Shown here: positions 16,410 to 25,140 of the stretch, piece by piece
Position numbering within the stretch: the stretch's first letter is position 1
Layout: each line of letters starts with the position of its first letter
Assembly (NCBI RefSeq): GCF_017654485.1
Contig: NZ_CP061091.1
Location: 1,315,501 to 1,379,500, forward strand
DNA length: 64,000 nt
Direction of reading: 5' to 3'
Origin: Roseomonas marmotae
Lineage (GTDB): Bacteria; Pseudomonadota; Alphaproteobacteria; Acetobacterales; Acetobacteraceae
Translations under genes and position numbers: made by a program
Notes under the pieces: model-generated
The model's input: only the letters and a program-made list of their open reading frames with translations
Told to the model about the DNA's origin: nothing
Databases searched by the model: none

Positions 16410-17438
16410 TCAGGCGGGGTTGGCGGGCAGCAGGGCCTCGGGCGTGCGGCGGTAGCGCGGCAGGCCGTCCGCAGAGGCCTCGCGCAGCAGGATGCCGCTT
16501 TTCACGAGGCGCGTCAGATGCGCCAGGCCTTCGCCGATGACGAAGCCGGTCTGGCTGTCCTCCGTCACGCGCGGGAAGAGCACGCGTGAGGCCTCGTAGA
16601 TCGTCATCGGCTCCGTCAGTGCCCGGGTCAGCGTGTCCAGCCGCTCGGCATGATGGGCTTCCAGCGCGGCGATGCGGTCGTGCAGCCCGGTGAAGGGCGC
16701 GCCATGGGAAGGCAGCACCAGTGTTTCCGCCGGCAGGTCGCGGAAGGTGGCGAGGCTCCGCAGGAACTCCTCCAGCGGGTCCCCATCCGGCTCCCAGCTC
16801 ACCACGCCGATATAGGGGGAGATGCGCGGCAGGATCTGGTCGGCGCCGATCAGCACGTCGAGGTCGGGTGAATGGAGGCAGATCATTTCCGGCGCGTGGC
16901 CCTGGCCGATCCGCACCTGCCAGGGGCGGCCATCCACCACCAGCGTGTCGCCGGCCGCCAGGCGCTGATGTTGAGGGGGCACAGGCGTCACCTCGGTGCG
17001 GTAGAGGGGGCGGCGGCCGGCCAGATGGCGGAAATAGCTCTCCGGGGCGCCGGCCTGGCGGCCGAGTTCCCGCTGCTGCTTGCCCAGCGTCTCACTGTCC
17101 TCGGCCAGCAGCATGCGCGTCATCAGGTATTCGGTGCGGCTCATCAGCAAGGGCGCCTGCCAGTGGTCGCACATCCAGCCCGCCAGCCCGACATGGTCGT
17201 AGTGGAAATGCGTGACCAGCACACGGGTGATGGGACGTCCATCCAGGGCTTCCGCGAAGATCCTCTGCCAGTCCTGCACCGCTCCCTTCACCTGCGCGCC
17301 GGCATCGATGAGCAGCCAGCCCTCGCCATCCCGCAGCAGCCAGCAGTTCACATGGCCGGGCGGGAAGGGCAGCGGCACGCGCACCCAATGCAGGCCAGGC
17401 AGGATCTGCGTGGTTTCGCCGGGTTCGGGCTGTTGCAT
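16410..17438 (-). CDS. MBL-fold metallo-hydrolase
   Basis: 342-residue metallo-beta-lactamase fold protein. The metal motif THFHYDHVG is at about residues 76-84, preceded by LLIDAGAQ, and further ligands come from GQGHAPEMICLH and the C-terminal LPSHGAPF. After the catalytic domain is a helical tail with a small winged-helix-like segment (AHLTRLVKSGILLRE), as in LACTB2-like and beta-lactamase-related thioester or RNA hydrolases. No signal peptide. The flanking 140- and 176-base gaps show nothing distinct. It is followed downstream by BKACE on the same strand. Substrate unknown. Confidence 0.88.
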   Translation of the reverse strand: MQQPEPGETTQILPGLHWVRVPLPFPPGHVNCWLLRDGEGWLLIDAGAQVKGAVQDWQRIFAEALDGRPITRVLVTHFHYDHVGLAGWMCDHWQAPLLMSRTEYLMTRMLLAEDSETLGKQQRELGRQAGAPESYFRHLAGRRPLYRTEVTPVPPQHQRLAAGDTLVVDGRPWQVRIGQGHAPEMICLHSPDLDVLIGADQILPRISPYIGVVSWEPDGDPLEEFLRSLATFRDLPAETLVLPSHGAPFTGLHDRIAALEAHHAERLDTLTRALTEPMTIYEASRVLFPRVTEDSQTGFVIGEGLAHLTRLVKSGILLREASADGLPRYRRTPEALLPANPA

Positions 17439-17614
17439 CGTTGAGGCGGCTCCGCTGTGAGGTCGTGATTCCGGCGTAGCCCCTCATCCCCCGCTTGACC
17501 ATCCACCGGCCCGGCACAACTGCCGCGCGCGCCGGCACAGCCGTGGAGGGCCGGAGCGGCCTCTGTTCGCCCCGGCTCATTGCGGCGGGTATTCTCACCC
17601 GGACGGGATCTGTC

Positions 17615-19450
17615 CTAGCGGCGGCCGAAGAGCTTCTCGAATTCGGCCTTGCCGAAGCGCAGGAAGGTGGGGCGGCCATGGCTGCAGGTGGCGGCGCGGG
17701 GCGTGGCCTCCATCTGCCGCAGCAGCGCGGCCATCTCCTCGGGCTTCAGCCGGCGCCCGGCGCGGATGGAGCCATGGCAGGCCATGCGGGCGATGGCTCC
17801 ATCCAGCCGGCGGTCCAGCGCCGTCGCTTCCTCCCACTCCGCCAGCTCCGCCGCGAGGTCGCGCAGCAGGGGCGCCGGGTCCGGGTTTCCCAGCAGCGCC
17901 GGCATGGCCCGCACCAGCAGCGCGCTGCCGCCGAAGCCCTCGATCTCCAGGCCGAGCCGTGCCAGGGCGGGTGCGGCCTCGGTCAGGCGCGCGGCCTCCA
18001 GCGCCGGCATCTCCACCACGGCCGGCAGCAGCAGCGGCTGACTCCGTACACGGCCTTCCAGGAACTGGGCGCGCAGTTGCTCATGCATCAGCCGCTCATG
18101 CGCCGCGTGCTGGTCCACCAGCACCAGCGCGCCATCCGGAGCCTCGGAGAGGATATAGGTCTCCATCAACTGCGCCAGCGGGCGGCCCAGCGGCTGCTCC
18201 TCCGGCGGGGCGGGGGGCGGGGGCGCGGGTTCGGCGGCTTGCGCGGGCTGGGGCGCCGGCAGCCGCAGCCCAGGTTGCCAGGCCCCGGCCCGCGGCGGGC
18301 CCGGGCGCCAGCCGGCGACGGTCCATTCCTCCAGCAACCCGCCGCCCGGGCGTGGTGCCGGGGGCATGAAACCATCGGGCTGCGGGGCCTCGGCGAAGCC
18401 GGGGGCGTCGGGGGCAGAGGCCTCGGGCAGTTCGGCGGCTCCGGCCGAGGCCGTGGCGGCGGTGCCGGCACCGACGGCCAGCGCCCGCCGCAGGGCGGAG
18501 ATCAGCGCCCCCCGCACATTGGCGGCGTCGCGGAAGCGCAGCTCCGTCTTCATGGGATGGACATTCACGTCCACCGCCTCGGGCGGCAGGTCCAGGAAGA
18601 GGGCGGCGACGGGGTGCCGGCCATTGGCGATCAGGTCGCGATAGGCCACGCGCAGCGCCGCCCGCAGCTGCGGGTCCCGCACCGGGCGGCGGTTGACCAC
18701 CAGATGCTGCTCGGCCCCCGTGGCGCGGGTATGGGTGGGCAGCGCCGCCAGCCCATCCAGGGCCAGATCGTTCCAGAGGCCGGAGACCGGCACGCAGGCC
18801 CGCGCGAAATCCGGCCCCAGCAGGGCCGCGACGCGGCCCGCGCGGTCACTGGCGGCGAGGTTCAGCACCTCCCGTCCCTCGACCTCGGCACGGAAGGCGA
18901 CCTCGGGCCAGGCCAGGGCCAGCCGGCGCACCGCCTCCACCGCATGGGCGGCCTCGGTGGGCGGGGTCTTCATGAACTTGCGGCGCGCGGGGGTGGCGAA
19001 GAACAGGTCCCGCACCTCGATGCGGGTGCCGGGGGCGCCGGAGGCCGGGACCACCTCGCCCCGGCGCCCGGCCTCCACGGCCAGCCGGTGCGCGTCCCCC
19101 CCCGCCATGCGGCTGGTGATGGTCACGCGCGCGACAGCGGCGATGGAGGGCAGCGCCTCCCCCCGGAAACCCAGGGTCTTGATGGCGAAGAGGGTAGCCT
19201 CGTCCGGCAGCTTGCTGGTGGCGTGCCGCTCCACGGCCAGCAGCAGGTCCCCGGCCGACATGCCGGAGCCGTCATCCTCCACCAGGATGCGGGAGAGGCC
19301 GCCGCCCTCCAGCGCCACGAAGATATGGCGGGCGCCGGCATCCAGCGCATTCTCCACCAGTTCCTTCACCGCGGCGGCGGGGCGCTCCACCACCTCGCCG
19401 GCCGCGATGCGGTCGGCGGTGGCGGAGGGCAGCAGGCGAATGAGGTTCAT
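17615..19450 (-). CDS. mutL: DNA mismatch repair endonuclease MutL
   Basis: 611-residue MutL. MutL couples MutS mismatch recognition to strand incision. GHKL ATPase motifs are clear: ELVENALDAG (residues 30-39), DDGSGM (59-64), TLGFRGEALPSI (92-103). A Pro/Ala-rich linker follows. The C-terminal domain has the endonuclease motif DQHAAHERLMHE, which fits DQHA(X)2E(X)4E, plus a metal-site CSHGRPT near the end. It is therefore the nicking type of MutL found in bacteria lacking MutH. It lies 11 bases after pgi and is probably the last gene of the long minus-strand block. Confidence 0.97.
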   Translation of the reverse strand: MNLIRLLPSATADRIAAGEVVERPAAAVKELVENALDAGARHIFVALEGGGLSRILVEDDGSGMSAGDLLLAVERHATSKLPDEATLFAIKTLGFRGEALPSIAAVARVTITSRMAGGDAHRLAVEAGRRGEVVPASGAPGTRIEVRDLFFATPARRKFMKTPPTEAAHAVEAVRRLALAWPEVAFRAEVEGREVLNLAASDRAGRVAALLGPDFARACVPVSGLWNDLALDGLAALPTHTRATGAEQHLVVNRRPVRDPQLRAALRVAYRDLIANGRHPVAALFLDLPPEAVDVNVHPMKTELRFRDAANVRGALISALRRALAVGAGTAATASAGAAELPEASAPDAPGFAEAPQPDGFMPPAPRPGGGLLEEWTVAGWRPGPPRAGAWQPGLRLPAPQPAQAAEPAPPPPAPPEEQPLGRPLAQLMETYILSEAPDGALVLVDQHAAHERLMHEQLRAQFLEGRVRSQPLLLPAVVEMPALEAARLTEAAPALARLGLEIEGFGGSALLVRAMPALLGNPDPAPLLRDLAAELAEWEEATALDRRLDGAIARMACHGSIRAGRRLKPEEMAALLRQMEATPRAATCSHGRPTFLRFGKAEFEKLFGRR

Positions 19451-19461
19451 GGGCGCGCTGG

Positions 19462-21123
19462 CTAGAGGTTGAGACCCTGCCAGGCGCGCAGCTGCTGGAT
19501 CAGCCCGGTGGTGGAGGGGTCATGCGGCCCCACGCGTCCCTCCGGCAGCAGTTCGGGCAGGATGGAGGTGGAGAGTTGCTTGCCCAGCTCGACGCCCCAT
19601 TGATCGAAGGCATCGATGTCCCAGAGCGCGCCGAGGCAGAAGACCTTGTGCTCGTAGAGCGCGACCAGCTGGCCCAGGGTATGCGCGTCCAGGCGCGGCA
19701 GCACCAGCGTGGTGCTGGGCCGGTCGCCGGGGAAGACGCGGTGCGGCAGCAGGCGCTCGATCTCCTCCGGCGCCACGCCGGCCGCGGCCATCTCGGCCCG
19801 CACCTCCTCCGCCGCGCGGCCGCGCAGCAGCGCCTCGGACTGCGCCAGCCCATTGGCCAGCAGCAGCCGGTGATTGGCGGCATAGGGATGGCTGGGATTG
19901 GCGATCAGCACGAAATCCGCGGGCACGGGCGTGGTGCCCTGGTGCAGCAGCTGCATGAAGGAATGCTGGGCATTGGTCCCGGGCTCACCGAAGAGCACCG
20001 GGCCGGTCAGGTGGGACACCGGACGCCCGGCCTTGGTGGTGCGCTTGCCCAGGCTTTCCATCTCCAGCTGCTGCAGATGCGCAGGGAAGCGGGAGAGGCG
20101 GTGGTCGTAGGGCAGGATGGCGTGGTTATCGAGGCCCAGGCCATTGACGTGCCAGACCGTGGTCAGCGCCAGCAGCAGCGGCAGGTTGCGCTCGGGCGGC
20201 GCGGTCAGGAAATGCTCGTCCATCGCCCGCGCGCCATCCAGCAGGTTCTGGAAATCGTCCCAGCCGCAGCCAAGCGCGATGGAGAGCCCGATGGCCGACC
20301 AGAGCGAGAAGCGCCCGCCCACCCAGTCCTTGAAGCCGAAGACGCGATCGGCCGGCACGCCGAACTCGGCCGTCGCCTTCAGGTTGGTGGAGAGCGCCAC
20401 GAGATGCTGGCGCATCCCCTCGGTCCCCAGGGTCTGCTCCAGCCAGCCGCGCACCAGGCGGGCATTGGCCATGGTCTCGGCCGTGGTGAAGGTCTTGGAG
20501 GCGATCAGCACCAGCGTCCGGTGCGGGTCCAGCCGGGGGCGGATCAGTTCCCAGTTATGCGCATCGGCATTGGCCAGGTAGAGCGGCCGCATCGGCGAGG
20601 CCTCGTGCCACAGCGCGCGCGAGGCCATGAAGGGGCCGAGATCGGAGCCGCCGATGCCGATATTGACGACATCGGTGAAGACCTCGCCGGTGGCGCCGCG
20701 GATCTCGCCGGCATGGACGGCGCGGGTGAAGCGCTCCATGGCCGCGAGCGTTTCCTCCACGCCCTTGCTGGCATCCTCATAGCCGCCATCGGCCGTGCGG
20801 GCGCGGAAGCCGGCATTGCCGGGCGCGCGCAGCGCCATGTGCAGCACGGCACGGTGCTCGGTATTGTTCACCAGCTCGCCGGCCGCCATGGCATCCCGCG
20901 CCGGGATCACCTGCATCGCCTCGGCCAGCCCCAGCAGGGCGCGCATGGCCGCGTCGTCGATGGAGGTCTTGGAGAGGTCCAGCAGGATGTCGCAGGCCTG
21001 CCAGTGGAACTTCCTGAAGCGGTCGGGATCGCGCGAGAACAGGGAGCGGATGGCTGCGGCGCCGGGGCGCTGAGCCAGGGAAATTAGTCGGGTCCAGGCG
21101 GCCTCTCGCGCGGTGGGCGTCAT
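19462..21123 (-). CDS. pgi: Glucose-6-phosphate isomerase
   Basis: 553-residue PGI, converting glucose 6-phosphate and fructose 6-phosphate in glycolysis and gluconeogenesis. Signature blocks: VVNIGIGGSDLGPFMAS, KTFTTAETMANA, GRFSLWSAIGLSIAL, LQQLEMESLGK and the C-terminal KVFCLGALWDIDAFDQWGV. ATG 21123 gives the usual length; the frame is open 17 codons further upstream. It precedes mutL by 11 bases and is separated from the M16 pair by 144 bases, so it may have its own promoter there. Confidence 0.97.
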   Translation of the reverse strand: MTPTAREAAWTRLISLAQRPGAAAIRSLFSRDPDRFRKFHWQACDILLDLSKTSIDDAAMRALLGLAEAMQVIPARDAMAAGELVNNTEHRAVLHMALRAPGNAGFRARTADGGYEDASKGVEETLAAMERFTRAVHAGEIRGATGEVFTDVVNIGIGGSDLGPFMASRALWHEASPMRPLYLANADAHNWELIRPRLDPHRTLVLIASKTFTTAETMANARLVRGWLEQTLGTEGMRQHLVALSTNLKATAEFGVPADRVFGFKDWVGGRFSLWSAIGLSIALGCGWDDFQNLLDGARAMDEHFLTAPPERNLPLLLALTTVWHVNGLGLDNHAILPYDHRLSRFPAHLQQLEMESLGKRTTKAGRPVSHLTGPVLFGEPGTNAQHSFMQLLHQGTTPVPADFVLIANPSHPYAANHRLLLANGLAQSEALLRGRAAEEVRAEMAAAGVAPEEIERLLPHRVFPGDRPSTTLVLPRLDAHTLGQLVALYEHKVFCLGALWDIDAFDQWGVELGKQLSTSILPELLPEGRVGPHDPSTTGLIQQLRAWQGLNL

Positions 21124-21267
21124 CCATCGATCCTGATTGTCTCGCCGCACGGGTGCGGCGAGTGTCGGGCGCAATCCGGCGATTCCAGTTACGCCCTGAC
21201 AGATGTAGCGGCTCGCCGGCCCGGTTCACAGTCCCCGACGTTACAATCGCTCACGGAACCACGCGCG

Positions 21268-22539
21268 TCAGACCCCCTCGGGCTGCCCCGCGATGGTGAT
21301 GGAAAGGCTGCCCGGCACCAGCAGGCGCGCGGCGACCCGCGCCGCCTGATCCCGCGTGATGGCGCGCAGGCGTTCCGGCCGCCTCTCCAGCCAGTCCAGC
21401 GGGCGCTTGTTGCGCCGCATGGCCAGCAGCGTGCCGGCGATGCCGCGGCTGTCGGTGAATTGCAGCGGCTGGCTGCCGGTCAGGAAGGAGACGGCATCCT
21501 CCATCTCCTGCGCCGTCGGCCCGGTCTCGGCCATGCGCGCCCACTCATCGCGCAGCACCTTCAGCGCCTCGCCCACCCGTGCATTGGCGGTGGCGCCGGA
21601 GCCGACCAGCGCGCTGCCGCCGAAGAGCGAGTCGAGCCCGGCATAGATGCCATAGGTCAGCCCGCGTTCTTCCCGCAGCGACTTCATCAGGCGGGAGCTG
21701 AAGCCACCGCCGGAGAAGACGCGCAGCACCACCTGCGCCACTTCCCAGTCCGGATCCTGCACGGGGATGCCCTGCTGGCCGAAGATGAGGGTGGATTGCG
21801 GTGCCGGCACGGGCACGACCTGGGTGCCGAAGGCGGTGAAGGCTGGCAGGGGAGGCACGGACGGCGGCGTGCCGGCGGGCAGGCTACCGAAGAGTTCCGG
21901 CAGCAGCGCCGCCAGCTGCGGCGCCGTGATGGCGCCGCTGGCGGCCACCAGCAGGCCCTCGCGGCGCAACTGGCGCCCCAGCAGGTCCCGCATGGTCCCG
22001 ACGGTGATGGCGGCGATGCTCTCGGCGGTTCCGCTGGCCGGCCGCCCGGCCGGATGCCCGGGGAAGGCGGCGGCCCAGAAGGCGCGGGAGGCCCGGCCAC
22101 GCGGCCCTTCCAGGGCCCGCCGCGCGCTGGCGATGGCACGGGCGCGGATGCGGTTCACCGCCTCCTCGTCGAAGCGCGGGGCGGTCATGGCCAGCCGGGC
22201 CAGTTCCACCGCGCGCGGCAGCGCCGGCAGCAGGGCCCGCAGGCTGCCGTCGAAGCTGTCGCGGTCGCCGTCGAAGCCCAGGCCGATCGCCTCGTCCCGC
22301 GCCGCGTCGGCGAAGGCGAGGGCATCGAGGTCGCCGGCGCCTTCCGTCAGCAGGGAGGAGGCGAGCGAGGCCGCGCCCTCCTGCCCGGCGGGGTCCAGTG
22401 CCGCGCCGCCATCCCAGCCCCAGGAGAGGGAGACGACGGGAACGGAATGGTCCTCGGCCAGCCAGGCGGTGCAGCCGGCGGCCTCGACCACCTGGATGGG
22501 CATGCTGAAGCCGGTCGCCACGCTGTTGCTGCCGCTCAT
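21268..22539 (-). CDS. M16 family peptidase-like protein, non-catalytic subunit type
   Basis: 423-residue M16 (pitrilysin-like) protein. The overall fold is recognisable (MKSLREERGLTYGIYAGLD in the second half; here split as MKSLREERGL and TYGIYAGLD), but the HxxEH zinc motif is absent: the equivalent stretch reads ASLASSLLTEGAG. It is therefore the inactive partner of the catalytic gene just upstream. Its ATG overlaps that gene's stop by 4 bases (ATGA), which fits a heterodimeric protease as in mitochondrial processing peptidase or paired bacterial M16 proteins. No signal peptide of its own is obvious, although its partner has one, so its location is uncertain. Confidence 0.9.
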   Translation of the reverse strand: MSGSNSVATGFSMPIQVVEAAGCTAWLAEDHSVPVVSLSWGWDGGAALDPAGQEGAASLASSLLTEGAGDLDALAFADAARDEAIGLGFDGDRDSFDGSLRALLPALPRAVELARLAMTAPRFDEEAVNRIRARAIASARRALEGPRGRASRAFWAAAFPGHPAGRPASGTAESIAAITVGTMRDLLGRQLRREGLLVAASGAITAPQLAALLPELFGSLPAGTPPSVPPLPAFTAFGTQVVPVPAPQSTLIFGQQGIPVQDPDWEVAQVVLRVFSGGGFSSRLMKSLREERGLTYGIYAGLDSLFGGSALVGSGATANARVGEALKVLRDEWARMAETGPTAQEMEDAVSFLTGSQPLQFTDSRGIAGTLLAMRRNKRPLDWLERRPERLRAITRDQAARVAARLLVPGSLSITIAGQPEGV

Positions 22540-23954
22540 GCGCCGCCTACTCCTTCCGGTAGCAGCCAGCCGGTCATGCCGGGGCGACCCAGCACGGCGC
22601 GGGCCGCCGCCGTCACCTGGTCGCGCGTCACGGCCCGGATGCGGGCGGGCCAGTATTCCACGGCGTCCAGCGGCAGGCCGACGGCCAGGGCGCCACCGAG
22701 GATGCGGGGGGCCGCGCCCAGGCTGTCCAGCGCCAGCAGCGCGCCGGCGCTGATCTGGCGGATGGAGCGGGCCACCTCCTCCTCCGTCACGCCCTGGTCG
22801 AGCAGGTTGGAGAGCACCGCCTCCAGCGCCGTCTCCAGCTGCCGCGGGGTCGTGCTCCGGGCCGGGCTGATCTGGATCTCGAAATTGCCGATGCCCAGGG
22901 AGTCGCCGTCATAGCCGGCGCTGGCGGAGACGGCGATGCCAGTCTGCACCAGCGCCTTGTGCAGGCGGGAACCCTGGCCGCCGCCCAGCAGATGCCCCAG
23001 CACCTCCAGCGGATAGGCGAATCGCGGGTCTAGCGGCGGCGCCCCGGTGGAAAGGAGGCTGGGCGCCACCCAGCCGCGCAGGAAGGCGGCTTCCTGCACC
23101 TGGGCATCGTGCTGCACCAGCCGGGGCTCCAGCGGCGTGGCGGGGGCGGGGGCGCGGCCTCGGTCGGGCGCCGGGAAGGCGGCGCCGCGGGCGGCGACAC
23201 CGCCGTATTCCTGTTCCACGACCCTGGCCAACTCGTCGCGGGAGACGGCGCCGGTCACCACCAGCGTCGTATTGCCCGGGCTGTAGCCGCGCCCGAAGAA
23301 AGCCGTCAGATCGTCGCGGGAGAAGGATGCGATCTCATCCGGCCAGCCGATCAGCGGGCGGCCGCGCCAGTGCTGGCGGCCCCAGAAGGTGGCGTCATAA
23401 GCCTCGCGGAAGCGGCCGCGCGGGGTGCTCTCCACCCGCTGCCGACGCTCCTCCAGCACCACCAGCCGCTCCGCCTCCAGCTCATCCTGCGGGAAGAGGG
23501 GGGCGGCCATGCGGTCCGCTTCCATCATCGCCACCAGCGGCAGGCGGGAGGCCTCGACATGCTGGTGATAGGCGGTGACGTCGCGGCTGGTGAAGGCATT
23601 GTCCTGCCCGCCTTCCTGCGCCACGCGGCGGGAGAAGGCGCCGGAGGGCACGCGGGCGCTGCCCTTGAACATCATATGCTCAAGGAAATGCGCCAGGCCG
23701 GACTTGCCGGCCGGGTCATCCCCGGCGCCCACGCCGTAGAAGGCGTAATGGGCCACCACGGGCGCGCGCCGGTTCTCGGCATGCACTACGGTCAGCCCAT
23801 TGGGCAATTGCCAGAGGGAGGCGCCGAAGAGCGGCTTCTCTCCTGGTGGTGGCGTGAAGGAAGGCGCGGTCTGGGCCTCTGCGGGCGGCAGCAGACTGAG
23901 CGCAGGGATGGCGGCGGCGGCGGCCAGCGCCGCGCGGCGGGTGATGGGGGCCAT
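22536..23954 (-). CDS. M16 family zinc peptidase, catalytic subunit
   Basis: 472-residue M16 peptidase. Residues 1-28 look like an export signal (TRRAALAAAAAIPALSLLP, ending AEAQ). The inverted zinc motif HFLEH is at residues 89-93, with the distal Glu in LEAERLVVLEER. The second M16 half is present. ATG 23954 has GGGAAGG 5 bases upstream; the open frame reaches 24062 but the extension would bury the signal. Coupled by ATGA to the inactive partner downstream. The pair lies between the DUF3035 lipoprotein and pgi, so an envelope quality-control role is possible but unproven. Confidence 0.93.
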   Translation of the reverse strand: MAPITRRAALAAAAAIPALSLLPPAEAQTAPSFTPPPGEKPLFGASLWQLPNGLTVVHAENRRAPVVAHYAFYGVGAGDDPAGKSGLAHFLEHMMFKGSARVPSGAFSRRVAQEGGQDNAFTSRDVTAYHQHVEASRLPLVAMMEADRMAAPLFPQDELEAERLVVLEERRQRVESTPRGRFREAYDATFWGRQHWRGRPLIGWPDEIASFSRDDLTAFFGRGYSPGNTTLVVTGAVSRDELARVVEQEYGGVAARGAAFPAPDRGRAPAPATPLEPRLVQHDAQVQEAAFLRGWVAPSLLSTGAPPLDPRFAYPLEVLGHLLGGGQGSRLHKALVQTGIAVSASAGYDGDSLGIGNFEIQISPARSTTPRQLETALEAVLSNLLDQGVTEEEVARSIRQISAGALLALDSLGAAPRILGGALAVGLPLDAVEYWPARIRAVTRDQVTAAARAVLGRPGMTGWLLPEGVGGA

Positions 23955-24073
23955 GTCGCCTTCCCATGTTGCGCTTCCGGCGCCGGAAGCAAGCCCCGGG
24001 GCGACCTCCTCCGGCGCCGGATCAGCCATGCTGTCCGGCGGGATCGGCCCGGAGGCGTCCATGGGGGCGCTGA

Positions 24074-24646
24074 TCAGAAGATACTCTGGAACAGGCCCTG
24101 ACGGCGCCGCTGGATGATGGCGGTCTCGCCCTGATCGGGGTCACGGCCCAGGGCCGCGTTCTCGCGCAGCCGCTGCGCCTCGCGCTGCGGGTCCACCACG
24201 GTGCCGGGGGGCGGGGCGTCGCGCCAGAACATCAGCTGGTCCACCAGCGTGCGATCGGGCTGCTCCAGCCGCAGGCTTTCCTCATCCACCTGGCGGCGGA
24301 TGGCCGGCGAGGCCTGGCCGCCGGCCGTGGCGACCAGCGCGCTTTCGCCCGAGGAGGGGGCGGTGGAGGTGCCGGTATCCGAGGCCGCGCCGGGCACCAG
24401 GATGGCCGCGCCGGCGGAGGAGCCGGTCAGCTCCTGCGGCCGTGGCGCGCCGGGGCGGGGCGGCGGCAGCTCGCCCAGCGAGGGCGGCAGGGAGAGAGGC
24501 GCGCGGGTGACGACCGAGAACTCATCCGGCGCGTCCCGGGTGAAGCCCAGGGTGCGGGCCGTGTCCTGACCGCACCCGGCCAGCAGGGGCAGCAGGAGCA
24601 GGGAAAGGGCGGCGGTCCGCGCCGTGGGGCGGTTGGGCTGCATCAT
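24074..24646 (-). CDS. DUF3035 lipoprotein (BamF-like)
   Basis: 190-residue lipoprotein: signal TAALSLLLLPLLAGC with a lipobox at LAGC, then a low-complexity Pro/Gly/Ser stretch, and a C-terminal RDPDQGETAIIQRRRQGLFQ block. DUF3035 proteins of alphaproteobacteria include BamF, a Caulobacter outer-membrane assembly component; assignment here rests on the N-terminal pattern (LGFTRDAPDEFSVVTRAPL) and on context. It overlaps lspA by 4 bases. LspA cleaves lipoprotein signals, so the two are functionally related. It might be only a lineage lipoprotein rather than a true Bam component. Confidence 0.82.
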   Translation of the reverse strand: MMQPNRPTARTAALSLLLLPLLAGCGQDTARTLGFTRDAPDEFSVVTRAPLSLPPSLGELPPPRPGAPRPQELTGSSAGAAILVPGAASDTGTSTAPSSGESALVATAGGQASPAIRRQVDEESLRLEQPDRTLVDQLMFWRDAPPPGTVVDPQREAQRLRENAALGRDPDQGETAIIQRRRQGLFQSIF

Positions 24647-25140
24647 GCCGTTTCCTTACCCGTCTGCTTCTGGCGGAACAAGGCATCCGCCATCAGCGCC
24701 ACCACACCCAGGACGATGGCGGCATCGGCCACGTTGAAAACATACCAGTGCCAGCCGCCGACCCAGGTGTCGATGAAGTCCACCACCGCCCCGAATCGGA
24801 GCCGGTCGATCACATTGCCGATCGCCCCGCCGATCACGGCGCCGAGCGAGATCACCAGCAGCCGGTCATCGGCCCGGGCCAGCCAGCGGACCAGGAAGCC
24901 CACCACCGCCAGCGCCAGCAGGGCCAGGACCAGCCGGTGCCAGGGGGCATCCCCCGCCAGCAGGCCGAAGGTGACGCCACGGTTCCAGACCATGGTGAAG
25001 TCCAGTCCGACGCCGCCGAGGTCGAGCAGCGGCAGCCGGCCGATCTCCGGCAGCCTCAGCCTCTCCAGGATCCACCATTTGGAGAGTTGGTCCACCGCCA
25101 GGATGCCGGCGGCGACGGTCAGCCCGGTCTTCAGGCTCAT
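24643..25140 (-). CDS. lspA: Signal peptidase II (lipoprotein signal peptidase)
   Basis: 165-residue inner-membrane aspartic peptidase that removes lipoprotein signal peptides. Four membrane segments are visible. Catalytic residues are Asp 121 in GAVVDFID and Asp 139 in FNVADA, with the conserved GNVIDRL just before. The ATG overlaps the ileS stop (ATGA) and its own stop overlaps the DUF3035 gene. ileS-lspA is a very widespread gene order. Confidence 0.97.
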   Translation of the reverse strand: MSLKTGLTVAAGILAVDQLSKWWILERLRLPEIGRLPLLDLGGVGLDFTMVWNRGVTFGLLAGDAPWHRLVLALLALAVVGFLVRWLARADDRLLVISLGAVIGGAIGNVIDRLRFGAVVDFIDTWVGGWHWYVFNVADAAIVLGVVALMADALFRQKQTGKETA

